Shown: one piece after another, positions 19,190-30,440 of the stretch | Layout: each line of letters opens with the position of its first letter | Numbering within the stretch: the stretch's first letter is position 1 | Assembly: GCF_000315625.1 (NCBI RefSeq) | Contig: NW_005434416.1 | Coordinates: forward strand, 4,847-45,327 | DNA: 40,481 bases | Direction of reading: 5' to 3' | DNA from: Guillardia theta CCMP2712 | Lineage: Eukaryota > Cryptophyceae > Pyrenomonadales > Geminigeraceae | The notes under the pieces: generated by a model | Database searches by the model: none | What the model was told of the DNA's origin: nothing | Seen by the model: the letters and a program-made list of their open reading frames with translations, nothing else | Position numbers and translations under genes: made by a program

Positions 19190-22100
19190 ATGATACTCTC
19201 AGTGCAAGCAGGAGAGGGAGGAGAGGACGGGAAGGGAGGAGTCAGGAGACACCCTCTCTTCCCCAACTCCCTCATCTCCGACCCATGCTCGGCAGGAGGT
19301 GAAGGAGCCCGGCTTCTTGCCGAGGAAGGAGGAAAATACGACACAGCATGGCACTGCTTGTGTACGAACGCTGCCAAGCATGGCGACAGAAACTTTCTTG
19401 GCCACAGAGCTTTTCCGAAGGAGAAGGGAGGACCAAGAGGCGACTACCAGGTACTCTAAGTCAGCATGCTCGTGCTACGTAGCGAGTAGGGATGCCTGTT
19501 TTGATTTGTGGTCTCGGTTACCGCAAGACAAAGGGAGTGCCGAGGAAAGTGTGTACTCGGTTTCATTAAGTAGCCACGAGAGGAGATGGGACGAAGGAAA
19601 AGAGGATTCAGGTTGCGACCTATGAGAGGAAAGCATCCTCGAGGATACGGGTGTTGGAAGGAAAGCATCCTCAACTAATTCCTTCCTCTTCAGTGGCAGT
19701 CGTACAAGAGTGTTGCCGAGGACATCAGGACTTGGGGCATTGGGCTTAAAAACCTCTGCAACCTCAAGGCAACCCCCACCCCCTCCTCTCAACTGCCTGC
19801 CTGCCTGCCTGCCTGCCTGCCCGCCCGCCCGCCTGCCTGCCTTCCCTGACTCCCCTGACCTCCATGACCTCCTTCTTGACCACCCTTCCCTCTCTCTGCT
19901 GCAGGCCACACGTTGAGATGTGTGTGTTGCAGGAGACGCCGGGGAAGCGAGGGCCGGAGGGACAACCGTGCGTTGGAATCTTCAGCATCAACAGGCCAGA
20001 GAACTTCAAGATCCTCTACTCCATCTTCTCGCAACGCTTCATCGCTTGCCCTCTCTATGACACTCATGGCTCCAACACCATCAAGGTAGCTCAGATGCGA
20101 CGAGGTGGTGTTGATGATGTTTGTATTGCGTATTGCCTCCTTTGTCTGTTTGAGGTTTATTTTCTGTACCTGTCTTTGTGTGTTTTCGTTCAATGCATCA
20201 TGTGGTGTTGGAATTCATCTCTTGCAGGTATCTTTTGTGTTTCTGACAAGCTCTTCAGTTCATTCTTGATCAGTCTGAAACAACTGTAGTTTGCGCAGAA
20301 GCAAGCAAGATGAAAGGTGTAGAAACTGCAGCAAGCAGCTGCGGCTGCCTCCCTTCCCCTCCCCTCCCCTCCCCTCCCCTCCCCTCCCCTCCCCTCCCCC
20401 CCTTCTCCTCCGCTCCTCCACTTCTGCCATCTGCTCGTCCTTGTTCTCCCTCTGCAATTGGTATTGACGTATTCCTTTCAGTTCTGCTGGAGGGACGAGG
20501 GGCCGCATTGAAGTACATCGTCATCTTAGACGAGAACTTGGATGATGAGGAGAAAAGTGTGCTTGAGAAGCAGGCAAAAGACGCCAAGGTCACTTCCAAC
20601 ATCTGATCCATTTCCGATGCTGCTGTATGTTACTGGACATGAATGTCTTGTCGTGATTGTGATCGGGCGAGGAAGATGTTTTCGTTTGTGCCTGATGTTT
20701 GTGTTTTAGATCACGTTGTTCACCATCAAAGACTTGCGGGAGTCTGCGGACAAGACTCCTGGTTGCCTTGCGCTCGTTGATAGACGAGAGCTGAGCTGTA
20801 GCAGGGGAGACCTCTGATATCACTCCGGATGACTGGGCTTACATCATGGTAGCGAGAGGGGATGGAGAGGAGGGAGGGGAAGAGGATTAGCACCAAGAGG
20901 AAGAAGCTGAGGTAGAGGAAGAGGAAGACTGAAAGCAGAAAGACATCGAAGATTGGAACATTGATGCGAGCATGAGACGGAGAGGAGGGAGGAAGGGGAG
21001 GAGGGGAAGGAGAAGACGGAGAGGAGGGAGGGAGGGGAGGAGGGGAAGGAGAAGACGGAGAGGAGGGAGGAAGGGCGGAGGAAGGGAAGGAGAAGTGCTG
21101 ACTTGTTTTGCAGTATACATCTGGAACCACCGGAAACCCCAAAGGAGTTTGCCTGACGTGAGAGGAGGAGTTGTTTCTCTTGAATCGCCTGTTCCCTTTT
21201 CTCTTCTGATTTCTTTCATCCTGGCAGCCACAAGAACATTTTGAGTGCGGCTTCCGGTGTCATGAGACAATCACCGAGGTACGAGGGTGCTGGTGCTGGT
21301 GATGATGAAGATGAGTGAAAACGATGAATATGGTGCTATTGCTGCTGTTGCAGCAGCTGCTACTGGTGCTGGTGCTGGTGCTGGTGCTGGTGCTGGTGAT
21401 GGTGATGGTGATGATGGTTGTATCGGTGATGATGGCGGGGTGAGGAGAACATGAGGGTTTTTTTTTCTCGCAGCATTCCCTTCAATGAGCAGGATATCTA
21501 CATCTCTTATCTTCCTATGGCTCACAGCTTCGAGATATGTATTCAGGTTTAGAGCATGCCCTCTCTCATTGTCCTCCTCTTCATCGATATCACCTTGTCC
21601 TCGCTCTGTTGATCTTCCTGCTTCTGATCGCGGGACTCTCCTACCTCATCTGCACTCGTGACGTTCTGTAGATCTGCATGGTCGCTGTCGGGGCGTCCAT
21701 CGGGTTCTTTCAAGGAGACATTCGCCTCCTCGTGTCCTCTGACCTCCCGCTCCTCAAGGTGAGTGAGGGACTTGAAGCAGCCAGTGAGACGTGGACGAGG
21801 AAAGAGAGGGGGGAGGGGGGGAGGGATGCGATACGATCAGCAGGGGAGAAGGGGGATGGACTGAGAGAGATGAGATCGAGGAGGACAAGAGTTTTTTTTC
21901 TGACCTCTGCCCAGCCTACTCTGATGTCTGGAGTCCCGAGGGTCTACGGCCGAGTTTACGACAAAGTTATGCAACAAGTCGAGGTAGGAGGAGGTAGAGA
22001 GTAACATGAAGGGGACGGCAAGGAGAGGGGAGGGAAGAGTGGGAGGATGAGCTGATCTTCGCTCTTGTAGGAGAAGGGTCCCGTAGCTAAATTGCTCTTT

Positions 22101-24316
22101 GACACAGCCTTTGCAAACCAAGCCTGGTAAGAGATAGAAAACTTGCATTTACGGGATAAAGGAGAGGAGAGAAAACATGTGCGTGAAATGATGGAATGGT
22201 GCAAGGTGTATGGAGATGGGCTTTAGAAACCCTCTCTGGGATCTTCTCGTCTTTAATAAGGTAAGTGTCTTTTCTATCTTTCCTCCTCTTCCTCCTCCGC
22301 AAGTTGAAAATCTCCTCCTTATGTGAATCTACTCCTTTGCTCCAGCACTCTCCGCCTACTCTCCTCTCACCGTGTCGCAGATCAAAGAGGCGCTGGGTGG
22401 AAGAGTTCGCCTCATGGCGAGCGGCGCGGCTCCGCTAGGAACTGAAGTGCACAAGTTCATGCGGGTAGATGAAGAGAGGAAGTGAACACGGGCGGAGCAT
22501 CCTAAGAGGAAGAGAGCAGAAGCACAGGAAAGATTAGCGGGGGCGGGAGCTGTGGACGAGGATAAGCATTAGCGCTAGTAGTAGGATGGACAGAGGAAGA
22601 GATTCGGAATGAAGGCACGAGGGGGAGGGAGACAGAATGTGGTCAAGGGGCAGGAGAAGCCGGCAGAGCAGGAGTATCAGGAGAACATCCGAGGAATCAA
22701 AGTAGGAGATGGACCAGGAGGAGCAGGTGGTGGAGGAGGAGGAGGAGGAAGAGGAGATCGTGGGGGAGAGTTTGACTTCACCTCTCAGACAGTCTTCGGC
22801 GTCCCCATCTGCCAGGGCTACGGCATGACTGAGAACGCAGCAGCTGCTGTGTGTCAGCCGCCTGAGTACAGCGCGACCGGGAACGTTGGGGGACCGGTGC
22901 CATGCACAGAAGTGAAGCTCGAGGATACGGAATACTACAAGACCACTGACGAGTATCCCAAGACGGCTCAAGAGTTCGAGGAACAGTTCGGGTTCAAGGG
23001 CGAGTTCGACCCCTCGCTTGCCGGCAAGAGGATGGTGAGAGGAGAGGTGTGCTTGCGAGGAAACAACGTCTTTCTGGGCTACTACAAGATGGAGGAGGAG
23101 ACGAAAGAGGTGCTGGACAAGGACGGTTGGCTGCACACAGGAGACATCGGGATGTGGAACGAGGATGGATCTCTGTCTATCATTGATAGGAAGAAGAACA
23201 TCTTCAAGCTTGCTCAAGGTTTCTCTTTTCATCTGTTTTGCCTGGCTGTGCGTGTCATGACATGATATGACGACATGAGACATGCGCGTTGCACATCAAA
23301 TCCATGAGGCATTCGTTAATATCACAAGCTGCTGACGGTCCACTGGCAGGCGAGTATGTGGCTCCTGAGGTCGTGGAGTCAGCCATCTCTACCTGTAAGT
23401 GGGTCTCTCAGGTGAGGATGCGGTGATGTGGTGGATGTCAAAACGATGAAGCCTTTTGTGTTGATTCTTTGTTCAAGGTCTTCGTTTACGGAAATTCTTT
23501 TGAGAATCATCTCATCGCCATCATCGTCCCCTCCGAAGAAGTTCTGTCTGTAAGCAAACTCCAGATCATACACCTCCCTCTCTCATTCCACGTCAATCAC
23601 AGAAACATGCTGAGCACTGCGGATGGACAGCAGACAACGGTGGCAAGATCAGTCTGGCGGACATTGTTGCGAAACCTGAGGTGGCTAAGATTGTATCTCA
23701 CCTCGCCCTGCTTCTCTCCTTCTCCCCCCTCTTCTTTCAACCACTGCTCTGCTCGCTTTTACCCCATCATCTCCTCTTCTAGCTTTGATCTCGCCTCTTC
23801 ATTTCTCCTCATTGGGTCTGCTTGCATCATTTCTCCTCACTGGGTCTGCTTGCATCATTGCTCTGATGAGTGGTTCAGATGAAGAAGCAAATCATGGACG
23901 ACATCGTCGCCTCCTGCAAGTCCAACAAGCTCAGAGGCTTCGAGGTGCCCAAGGCAATCGACTTTGAGGCGCAGGTATGAGAGGCCTACATAGAATGCCA
24001 GTGGTGAAAAGTGCAAGAGAACTTGATTCTGACATGAAGAAGAGACGATGGCATTGATTGTTTTTAGGTCAATGACATGGGCTATGGATTTACCATCGAG
24101 AATGACTGTCTCACGCCTACGATGAAGTTGCGAAGACCACAGGTTAGAGTTTTGCATCAAGTTTTATTCTTGTCTCTGTCTTGGGTTTGTGAACTTCTGA
24201 GTTTCCGCATTCTTGTCCATATTCCTTACGGTTTCTTACATCTTCACTAGCTTGAGAAACGATACGCTGCAATGATCAAGAAGCTTTATGATACAATCAA
24301 AGCAGAGGCGGCATAA
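19190..24316 (+). CDS. Long-chain acyl-CoA synthetase, 22 exons, 725 aa
   Basis: It activates fatty acids to acyl-CoA through an acyl-AMP intermediate. Exons: 19190-19450, 19694-19768, 19933-20085, 20259-20316, 20482-20588, 20710-20761, 20805-20848, 21114-21157, 21228-21278, 21474-21546, 21672-21758, 21915-21983, 22071-22126, 22206-22260, 22381-22464, 22771-23218, 23350-23411, 23478-23549, 23603-23692, 23879-23974, 24068-24142, 24251-24316. All phases agree. Motifs: P-loop-like YTSGTTGNPKG (251-261), YLPMAHSFE (exon 10), YGMTE (440-444), GWLHTGDIG (542-550) and DRKKNIFKLAQGEYVAPE (562-579, the fatty-acyl-binding signature of the ACSL type), with a normal C-terminal lid (PTMKLRRPQ). Length fits the family (about 650-720). 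An insertion of some 25 residues (EYPKTAQEFEEQF region) precedes RGEVC. Intron 2 looks GC-AG (AAG/GCAACC); intron 6 is 43 nt. The start is least certain: ATG 19190 is in frame, but a targeting exon may lie upstream. Confidence 0.93.
19795..19842. repeat. (GCCT)n tetranucleotide tract in intron 2
   Basis: About eleven CTGC/CCGC units inside the acyl-CoA synthetase intron 19769-19932. Confidence 0.9.
20345..20400. repeat. (CCCCT)n pentanucleotide tract in intron 4
   Basis: About ten CCCCT units on the coding strand inside intron 20317-20481 of the acyl-CoA synthetase. Confidence 0.9.
21360..21415. repeat. (GGTGCT)n tract in intron 9
   Basis: GGTGCT hexamers followed by GGTGAT, inside intron 21279-21473 of the acyl-CoA synthetase. 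Confidence 0.85.
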
Positions 24317-25017
24317 AAAACCGACAGAAGCCCATCGTCATATTAACAGTGCAATTAAAATATTGCTGAGACAAACTTCAAATGTGGTTTCTTCGCACTT
24401 CGCATCACCTGTAATGATGCTGATGAACCTGCCCATTTGTCTTTCTAATAGTCATATCTCATGCGCTGATGTTGTATGATCTAGGGTCTAGATCAATCTT
24501 GGTTCAATCGTGTTGCTTAGCTTCTCACTTACTGCATCCCTTTGTTTTCACTCCTGCCATTGCCTACACCTACCACCGTCACCACCCCTTTGGTAGGTAA
24601 GAGCACCGTCGTTGTACCCCCCGGACAAAGGCTGCTGACGGCCACTTATCTCCTATAGAGTACCACCCCACCCCTCCTTCTGAGCCCCTTCAACCCTCTG
24701 ATGAGAGCCGAGAGATGCACCCATCGTTTCCCCCACTTGTCGGACCCCAACCCCAGCCCACCCCCCAAATGATATGCGACCTTTCGATTCTTTCTTGTAC
24801 CCGGGCAGCAAATGAGGACCAGGGGTGGTATATGATAATCCTTCCACCCAAGTTAATTCCTACAAAACCGTCAACACAAGACCCCTACATGCGTAGGTAG
24901 CATTGCGATGCACCCACCCACCCTACACCCACCCACCCACCAGGAAACCTACCCACCCACCTACCCACCCACTTTTGCCACCAACTCAAGTCGCGCTTCA
25001 ACGCCATGCTGACGACA
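24317..25017. other. Intergenic with C-rich tracts
   Basis: A (CACC)n tract runs from about 24908 to 24972, and CCACCCC runs occur near 24575 and 24660. No coding region is supported. Both neighbours are transcribed rightward, so the promoter of the 25672 gene may lie to the right of this stretch. Confidence 0.4.
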
Positions 25018-25193
25018 GCTTAGGTTCATACTCCATCTAGATCGGCAGCTTGATTCATACTCCATCTAGATTAGCATCTTGATTCATACTCCATCTAGAT
25101 TAGCATCTTGATTCATACTTCATCTAGATCGGCAGCTTAGATTCATACTTCATCTAGATCGGCAGCTTAGATTCATACTCCATTTAGATCTTC
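25018..25193. repeat. Six-copy tandem repeat, unit 28-30 bp
   Basis: Unit core is ATTCATACTCCATCTAGAT followed by CGGCAGCTT or TAGCATCTT. Six copies differ by single substitutions, and two spacer variants (CGGCAG and TAGCAT) are distributed in blocks. Each unit holds ATCTAGAT, a perfect 8-bp palindrome. Confidence 0.95.
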
Positions 25194-25671
25194 GATCTAC
25201 CTGCCCGGGTCGCCTCTGCTCCATGCTTTGCTCCGCCTTTCTTAGTTCCTCCATGTCCCTCTACTACAACACATCTTCTTGTGCTCATGAAGTCACAACA
25301 TGACTTGATTCTTCTGCTACCTGCCTTGGTTGATGCCCTCCTGCTTATATCTTCACTCTTGGCTTTCGTTTTTGTGGTTCCTTGGCTCATTTCTTTTGAG
25401 CCTGTAAGCCATCTTTCGCTAGTTTCTCTTCCATCTTGGCTTGATTGGTCTCACATGTGATAAATTGAATCTTGTAGATATGTCCACATCCTTTTCTTTT
25501 GGGCGATTCGCTCCATGCACTTTCAACTAATTGTGAGTCATGTGCTACGATCATCGAATTAGCCTCCTACTCCTCCATCCTTTCACATCTCACATTTTTG
25601 ACCGAAAGATTTTGCGACGTGAAATATCACAGTGCTCAGCACGTTTTGTGAATCAAGTGTGCAGGTACTAG

Positions 25672-26034
25672 ATGGGCAATCAACTCTGCTGCGCAAGGGA
25701 GAGGACGAAGGATCCGGCAGATAGACCTGTTCCACAGAAGGTCTATCTCAACCACAATCCAGCACAGCGAACTCCTGCTAATGAGGAGGTGCAACCTCCT
25801 ACGGTACACAGCGCGACTCTCAAGAAGATAGTGCTCTCATCCAGCGTGCCAGCACAGCATGAAGAAGATCATTCACACCACGCCAAGGCGCAAGCAAGCA
25901 CTCCCTTTGCTGACAGAGCCATTCTCCGTCGGTCGCCCTATGCCAGTGTGATGATGACTCCCGTTGCAATGCCTTACGCCAGCATACAACACACGAGCAA
26001 TCCGACAGAAGAATCTGAGAATACGTTGCTGTAG
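25672..26034 (+). CDS. Small protein with N-myristoylation/palmitoylation motif (120 aa)
   Basis: Single open frame, ATG to TAG. The N-terminus MGNQLCCARER has Gly2 and a small/polar pattern suited to N-myristoyl transfer, followed by a Cys6-Cys7 pair typical of palmitoylation, then basic residues. That is the usual plan of peripheral membrane proteins. The rest is Pro/Ser/His-rich and probably disordered, with a Tyr/Met-rich segment (YASVMMTPVAMPYASI) and no catalytic motif. An adaptor or membrane-anchored signalling substrate is inference; no family was recognised. Upstream AG (gtgtgcag) could be an acceptor, but the start motif argues that this ATG is used. Confidence 0.6.
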   Translation: MGNQLCCARERTKDPADRPVPQKVYLNHNPAQRTPANEEVQPPTVHSATLKKIVLSSSVPAQHEEDHSHHAKAQASTPFADRAILRRSPYASVMMTPVAMPYASIQHTSNPTEESENTLL

Positions 26035-27287
26035 GGAAGGGTGTAGGAATATCGGATGTACTCTAGCCGTGCTGAGCTCTTCTCTCTTTAACCGGTAAAC
26101 TTATACCTGTCCATTTCATCTACTCGCTGGCGCTGTTGACAACTGACTTGATCGCTGTTCGGGGTCACAAATTTGTTTTCTTTAGTGATTCTAATGACTT
26201 TTGAGAGAAATTCATTGAGAAATTTAAGAAAATGAGAGTATTTTGAGCATTGTTTTCCCGTTTACGGTATATGCATATATCACAAACAATGTTTCACGCT
26301 GTCATTGCGTCCTTGCTGAAGATCTCTGCAAAGAGATATCAGGGCTGTTTTAAACCCACCTCAAGCGTCAAAAAGAAAGTTAACATGAAATCATCCTGTA
26401 TGGGGTCAAGCTGCCGTTGTTTTCTTCGCTCTGGAACTTTATTCCGTTGTGTCCGTCTCTCTGGAAATCTTCAACCCCTTCTTGATCAAGTCCTCTTGCT
26501 TTGGGGGATAGAAAGTACCTGCGGTGAATTTGTTTCTGTCGATTCACCCATTGGGTGCATGTTGCCCTCCATGAATCATTTCCCATGTCAATGTACATGT
26601 GCGCAAGTCAAGACTTCGCCTGCCTGTCTTCTGTGTCGCTGTTATGCCCTTTGGGTTGCTCGCATGATCAGTTTATTGGTCTGCAGATCGTTTGCTGTCA
26701 CTTTTCTCAACGTATGTCGTTCACTGTCTTATCACATTTTCGCCCTCCCTCTCCCCCCCCCCCCCCTTCCTTCCATCGCTTTCCTTCGACCCTCACTGGC
26801 TATTTTTTCGCATCCTTGTGACTGACCTCATGGTGGGCTTACAGGTTCTGATCATGAAGTCAGCAGCTGTCAGCTTCCAGTCTTGAGATCTATCGTCAAC
26901 AAATCACTACCGGTGATTTGATAATGAAGAAGACTGGGAATGAGAGGGTAGGGGTTATACACTTTATTCCTGTCCCGTCATCAACCTCTTCACCTTGGAG
27001 TAAACATGAGAGCCTTCAAGGGCCTTCGCACAACTCCTGTTGCCCCCCCCAGCCTTCCGCCTTCCTCCTCCTTTACCATAATCTTTGTCAAAGTGCTTGT
27101 CGTAATCTTCTGCTAGGTAATCTGTCTACGCTACTACCACATTCTCGAGCTTCAACTTGCTTCCATTTTCACCGTTGCCCAGTCTCCAGTTCTTTTGTCA
27201 GCAACGATATTATCTTGGATCCGACGCGATTGTGTTCTCCTCTCAGAACCATACTTACTGTCTTGCATTCACTCCCTGGCGATTCAG
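26035..27287. other. Intergenic; no gene supported
   Basis: The stretch holds open frames on both strands (26250-26825 plus, 26380-26598 minus) that lack ATG support, splice logic or recognisable motifs. A poly-C tract lies near 26752-26765. Composition shifts from AT-rich (26160-26240) to pyrimidine-rich (26720-26800). Confidence 0.4.
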
Positions 27288-27992
27288 ATGGAATCCAGCA
27301 TCAAGGACAAGGATTCAATGCTCAGTCACTCTAGCGCCTCACTGCCTCCGACTCTCCCTCGCCTGCCTTCCTACCCATGTGAAGGAACTGGGCCAGGAAC
27401 AGATAGCATGGTTAGTTCTCCGATAACATCTAACGACTACAAAAGGGCGAGCAGCGAGTTAAGGAAGAAATGCATCGCCGACGCTTATTTTCTTGAAGAG
27501 CTAAAGTTGGATAAAGACAAAGAGGAATATTTGAAAAGTCTTGTCAGATCGGAACAATCAGAAAAAGCCCCGATAAAGAGGAATTCTTGGAACACCCGCC
27601 CAATTCCAATCCGGTGTACTGGTGATGTGTTCGCAAGATCTGCTAGCGCTCCTACCAATATTCAGCACTCAAACTATCCCCGGGTCAATGAACGCGATAT
27701 CACATTGACAAAAACGAAAACGAAACCAAAAAAATTGTTTGGAATGCTGGTGTCATTTCTCCAAACGATGTGGAATTTTATTTTGCGATCGTTGCAAGGG
27801 GAAAAATCAAAGAACAAAAAGATTACAGCAACTTCAGATGATTCAGATTTTGCGTTCAAAGGGAAAACCACGAATCATGCTAATGATCGTCACAGAAGAT
27901 CATCAATCGGATCTCAACTTCTTAGATCTCTCTCCTCCGATAATCAACATCTTCTTTACACAGATGCAGCTCACTTAATCTTGTCACAGTAG
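27288..27992 (+). CDS. Hypothetical protein with C-terminal hydrophobic helix (234 aa)
   Basis: The open frame starts at the ATG after gattcag (27288); the same frame is open upstream to 27195 without another ATG, and the preceding AG could be an acceptor. Residues 1-45 are Ser/Pro-rich. A charged helical part follows (ELRKKCIADAYFLEELKL, KEEYLKSLVRSE), then a Ser-rich linker, a basic KTKTKPKK, and one hydrophobic helix (LFGMLVSFLQTMWNFILR) of about 18 residues that could be an amphipathic or membrane-anchoring segment, then a basic Ser-rich tail (RHRRSSIGSQLLRSLSS) resembling kinase target sites. No domain is recognised. It lies tail to tail with the kinase gene at 28086. Confidence 0.55.
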   Translation: MESSIKDKDSMLSHSSASLPPTLPRLPSYPCEGTGPGTDSMVSSPITSNDYKRASSELRKKCIADAYFLEELKLDKDKEEYLKSLVRSEQSEKAPIKRNSWNTRPIPIRCTGDVFARSASAPTNIQHSNYPRVNERDITLTKTKTKPKKLFGMLVSFLQTMWNFILRSLQGEKSKNKKITATSDDSDFAFKGKTTNHANDRHRRSSIGSQLLRSLSSDNQHLLYTDAAHLILSQ

Positions 27993-28085
27993 TGCAAATG
28001 AGTCGAATATTTTTGTTATTGAACATGAGAAAGGACAAGTTTCTTTGCTACTTGGTGGCTAGTCGTGACTCTTGAAAGGATGATG

Positions 28086-29389
28086 TCAAACACGAACCCT
28101 TTTGACTTGAATGTTCTTGATTTCGGCAAAAGAATCCTTTCGCTTGCGAGCGTCCCTATTGTCTTTCTTTGACAAAAACTGCACAGCGTCACTTACGTCC
28201 ACATCTGCGGAAATTTCCTCTACAAGATGTAATATGCGGCCATACGAAATTTGATTTGTCAAGTCAAATTGAATCACTTCCTCAAGAAGAATTTTGTAAT
28301 TCGATTGAAGATTTGCACATATTGATTTGGCAGAAAACTCGGTTTTCATTTGGAACATTTCCTGCATTTTTATGTCAGGGGCGATTGAAATTGGTTTCCC
28401 TTCTTTCAAATGTTAGATGTTACCTTCTCTGTACACCCTGTCCATGGTAACTTTTCCTTCATAAGTTTTATCAAGGAAATTGTGAGTGAATAGATGTCAT
28501 CGAATTGATTGGGCTTAGATCCCTTCATCAATCGGGGGCTGACAAATTCAGGGGTTCCATCATAATCTAAGAATTCCCCTTCTTCATCTTGAGAATCCGC
28601 TTCCAAGCTGCTCGATGCCAAACCAAAGTCTGTTTGAAATCAAAAACATACATATCCGGCCAAGCATACAGATCCCAACCAATGAGAAAATATTCCAGGT
28701 GGCCTCGGCGTATTCGAATCATAATGTTTCCAGCTGATATGTCTTTGTGAAGCATTCCAGCGTTGTGGATGTCCTGCAAAGTTGAAAAGAGCTCTGGTCC
28801 AGCATCGGCAGCCTTAAAGCAAAACATTACAAAATAACTTGGAGGTGACTCAAAGGAGGATTACAATGTCAGCGCGGAAGATTTCTTCATCCTTCAGGAT
28901 CGAAATCAAGTTATCTGTGAATACTGTCACAAGAATTGAGCAGAAAAGTTGACTTCTTACCGAAGCTATAACTCAATAACTGCTGGACCAAGACAGAATG
29001 GCCATGAAAACCAGTACTTGGATAATCTGTTTTTTTTGAAAAGAAATACACTTTGGGTACATTAATTTTGCTAGAAAATGTTTTGAGATGTCTCAAGACA
29101 ATGTACTCATTTTCGAGTTGCCTGTGGACACATACAATCAGTTTTAGCACATTCATACATTAGAAAACTCTTGCCCTGATGAATCTTCTTCTTGATCCGA
29201 TCCAGATGTTATTTTACCCTTGTTTTGTTGAATTCTTGCTATTTTGATCGCGACGAATTTATTTGTAACCATGTCCTGTTATATCGCCATCAAATTCTAA
29301 GAACCAAAATTTACAAACCATACTTTTGCTTTGAAAACCCGTCCGAAGCTCCCACTGCCAATTTTCTGGACGATTTTCCAGCGATTCAT
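28086..29389 (-). CDS. CK1-like protein kinase, seven exons, 332 aa
   Basis: Exons 29389-29324, 29275-29169, 29121-28961, 28914-28865, 28812-28680, 28629-28424 and 28361-28086 join in phase across introns of 46-62 nt, giving 333 codons with the stop. Kinase landmarks in order: glycine loop GSGSFG (11-16), VAIK with the beta-3 Lys (30-33), LLSYSFDNL (CK1 counterpart: LLGPSLEDL), a catalytic loop HKDISAGN (150-157; CK1 normally HRDIKPDN), DFG (173-175) and GTPEFVSPR in the activation segment. Asp, Asn and Lys needed for catalysis are kept, so activity is likely. The substituted loop (Arg to Lys, KPD to SAG) and a missing APE mark it as a divergent member. The C-terminal tail is basic (RDARKRKD, QVKRVRV), a possible nuclear signal. 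Substrate is unknown. Confidence 0.85.
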
Positions 29390-29900
29390 CACTGCGAAGA
29401 GGGTCAATATAATATGAACAATTGTTCATGTGTCATCTCGAACATGTCGATGGAGTGTCTTGTTCGTGGCATTCATTCTGAACAAGCTCTGTTTTCTCAA
29501 TATTTGCAGTAGAGCCTGGTTTCAATTGAAAGAGGAGTAAACGTGCATCGATGCATTTTCGGGCATCTGGATTTCCTGGAAAGGCCCACATATGTACACG
29601 ATTCTGTCAGGCACGCCTGTAAACGTGTGAAGGCTGTTCACAACCATGTTTCAACAATTCAATCATCTCAGACAACATCCATTTATGATTGGCTTGCCTG
29701 TACAAATAAGCCCAACAACAGCACAGGTTCTACTCTATGTGTTTGCATATAATCTATTCCATGCATTGGTTGTTTTGCCCTATCATTGTTCAGCATCTTG
29801 CCTCTTCTTTCGAGTCTCCATACGGTTAGGGTCCAATGCACATCCTCCTGGGCATGGTTTTCCTTCCACGGAGTGCCACAAACTTTCCACGGTTCGCGCC
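29390..29900. other. Intergenic upstream of the kinase
   Basis: It should contain the kinase promoter (minus strand). Open frames such as 29543-29752 have no supporting features. No repeat stands out. Confidence 0.35.
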
Positions 29901-29909
29901 AACTTCCGA

Positions 29910-30440
29910 AGTTCCAAGCGCGGCCCGGGCCGGGCCCGGCGCGCCGGGCCGCCGCCCGGCTAGGGCCGCCAGTCACTGAATGGCGGCGCCCGGCCCGGCC
30001 CGGCCACTCGGCCCGGCAGGCTCATCATTGTGTGACTGACCCGGTGACCCGGCCGGGGCGGCCGCGGAGTCCGATCGATCCGATCATTCGCACACCGGCG
30101 TGGCACAGTGACACTGCCGTGTGCCAGAGTGTGACAGTGACCGTCGGACCGACCCCGCCTGAGTGTCAGGTCACCGTCAGTGTGGCACCGTCACGGTACA
30201 GCAGTCCGATACGGTCACCCGTCGACAAGGGCCCGCGGGCTTCAAGGCTTCAGGCTCAGCTTGCCGCCCGCCCGGCGCCGGCAACTTGGCCGTGATCGGA
30301 CTGAGTTCAGTGATCGGTCCGTGGCATCAGGAGACGGTCGAGGAGCGGCGTTTTTGTTTCGGTTTTAAAGCTTTCCAAGTTCAGAAGCTCTCTGGTCGCC
30401 GGGTATTGTGGAACGACAACGTGACGAACTGTGTACTAAA
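29910..30440. repeat. GC-rich island with CCGGGCC palindromes
   Basis: The stretch is dense in overlapping GGCCCGGGCC-type palindromes (29920-30005), then GTGACAGTGACC/CGGTCACC words. Texture matches 3512-4300 and 10930-11390. It begins and ends abruptly against AT-richer DNA. No protein is likely, as the frames here are repetitive Pro/Ala/Arg. Confidence 0.5.

Noticed and set aside
22534-23283. 249-aa minus-strand frame
   Set aside because: Antisense to the large exon 16 of the acyl-CoA synthetase, whose sense frame holds the family motifs.
25018-25193. CRISPR-like direct repeats
   Set aside because: Units are contiguous with no unique spacers, and the genome context is eukaryotic.
26250-26825. 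191-codon plus-strand frame, Cys- and Leu-rich
   Set aside because: It begins at a non-ATG codon, has irregular composition, and shows no motif or splice support.
29683-30368. Pro/Arg/Ala-rich frames over the GC-rich island
   Set aside because: They are repetitive GC-driven translations present in several frames and both strands, with no domain or start context.
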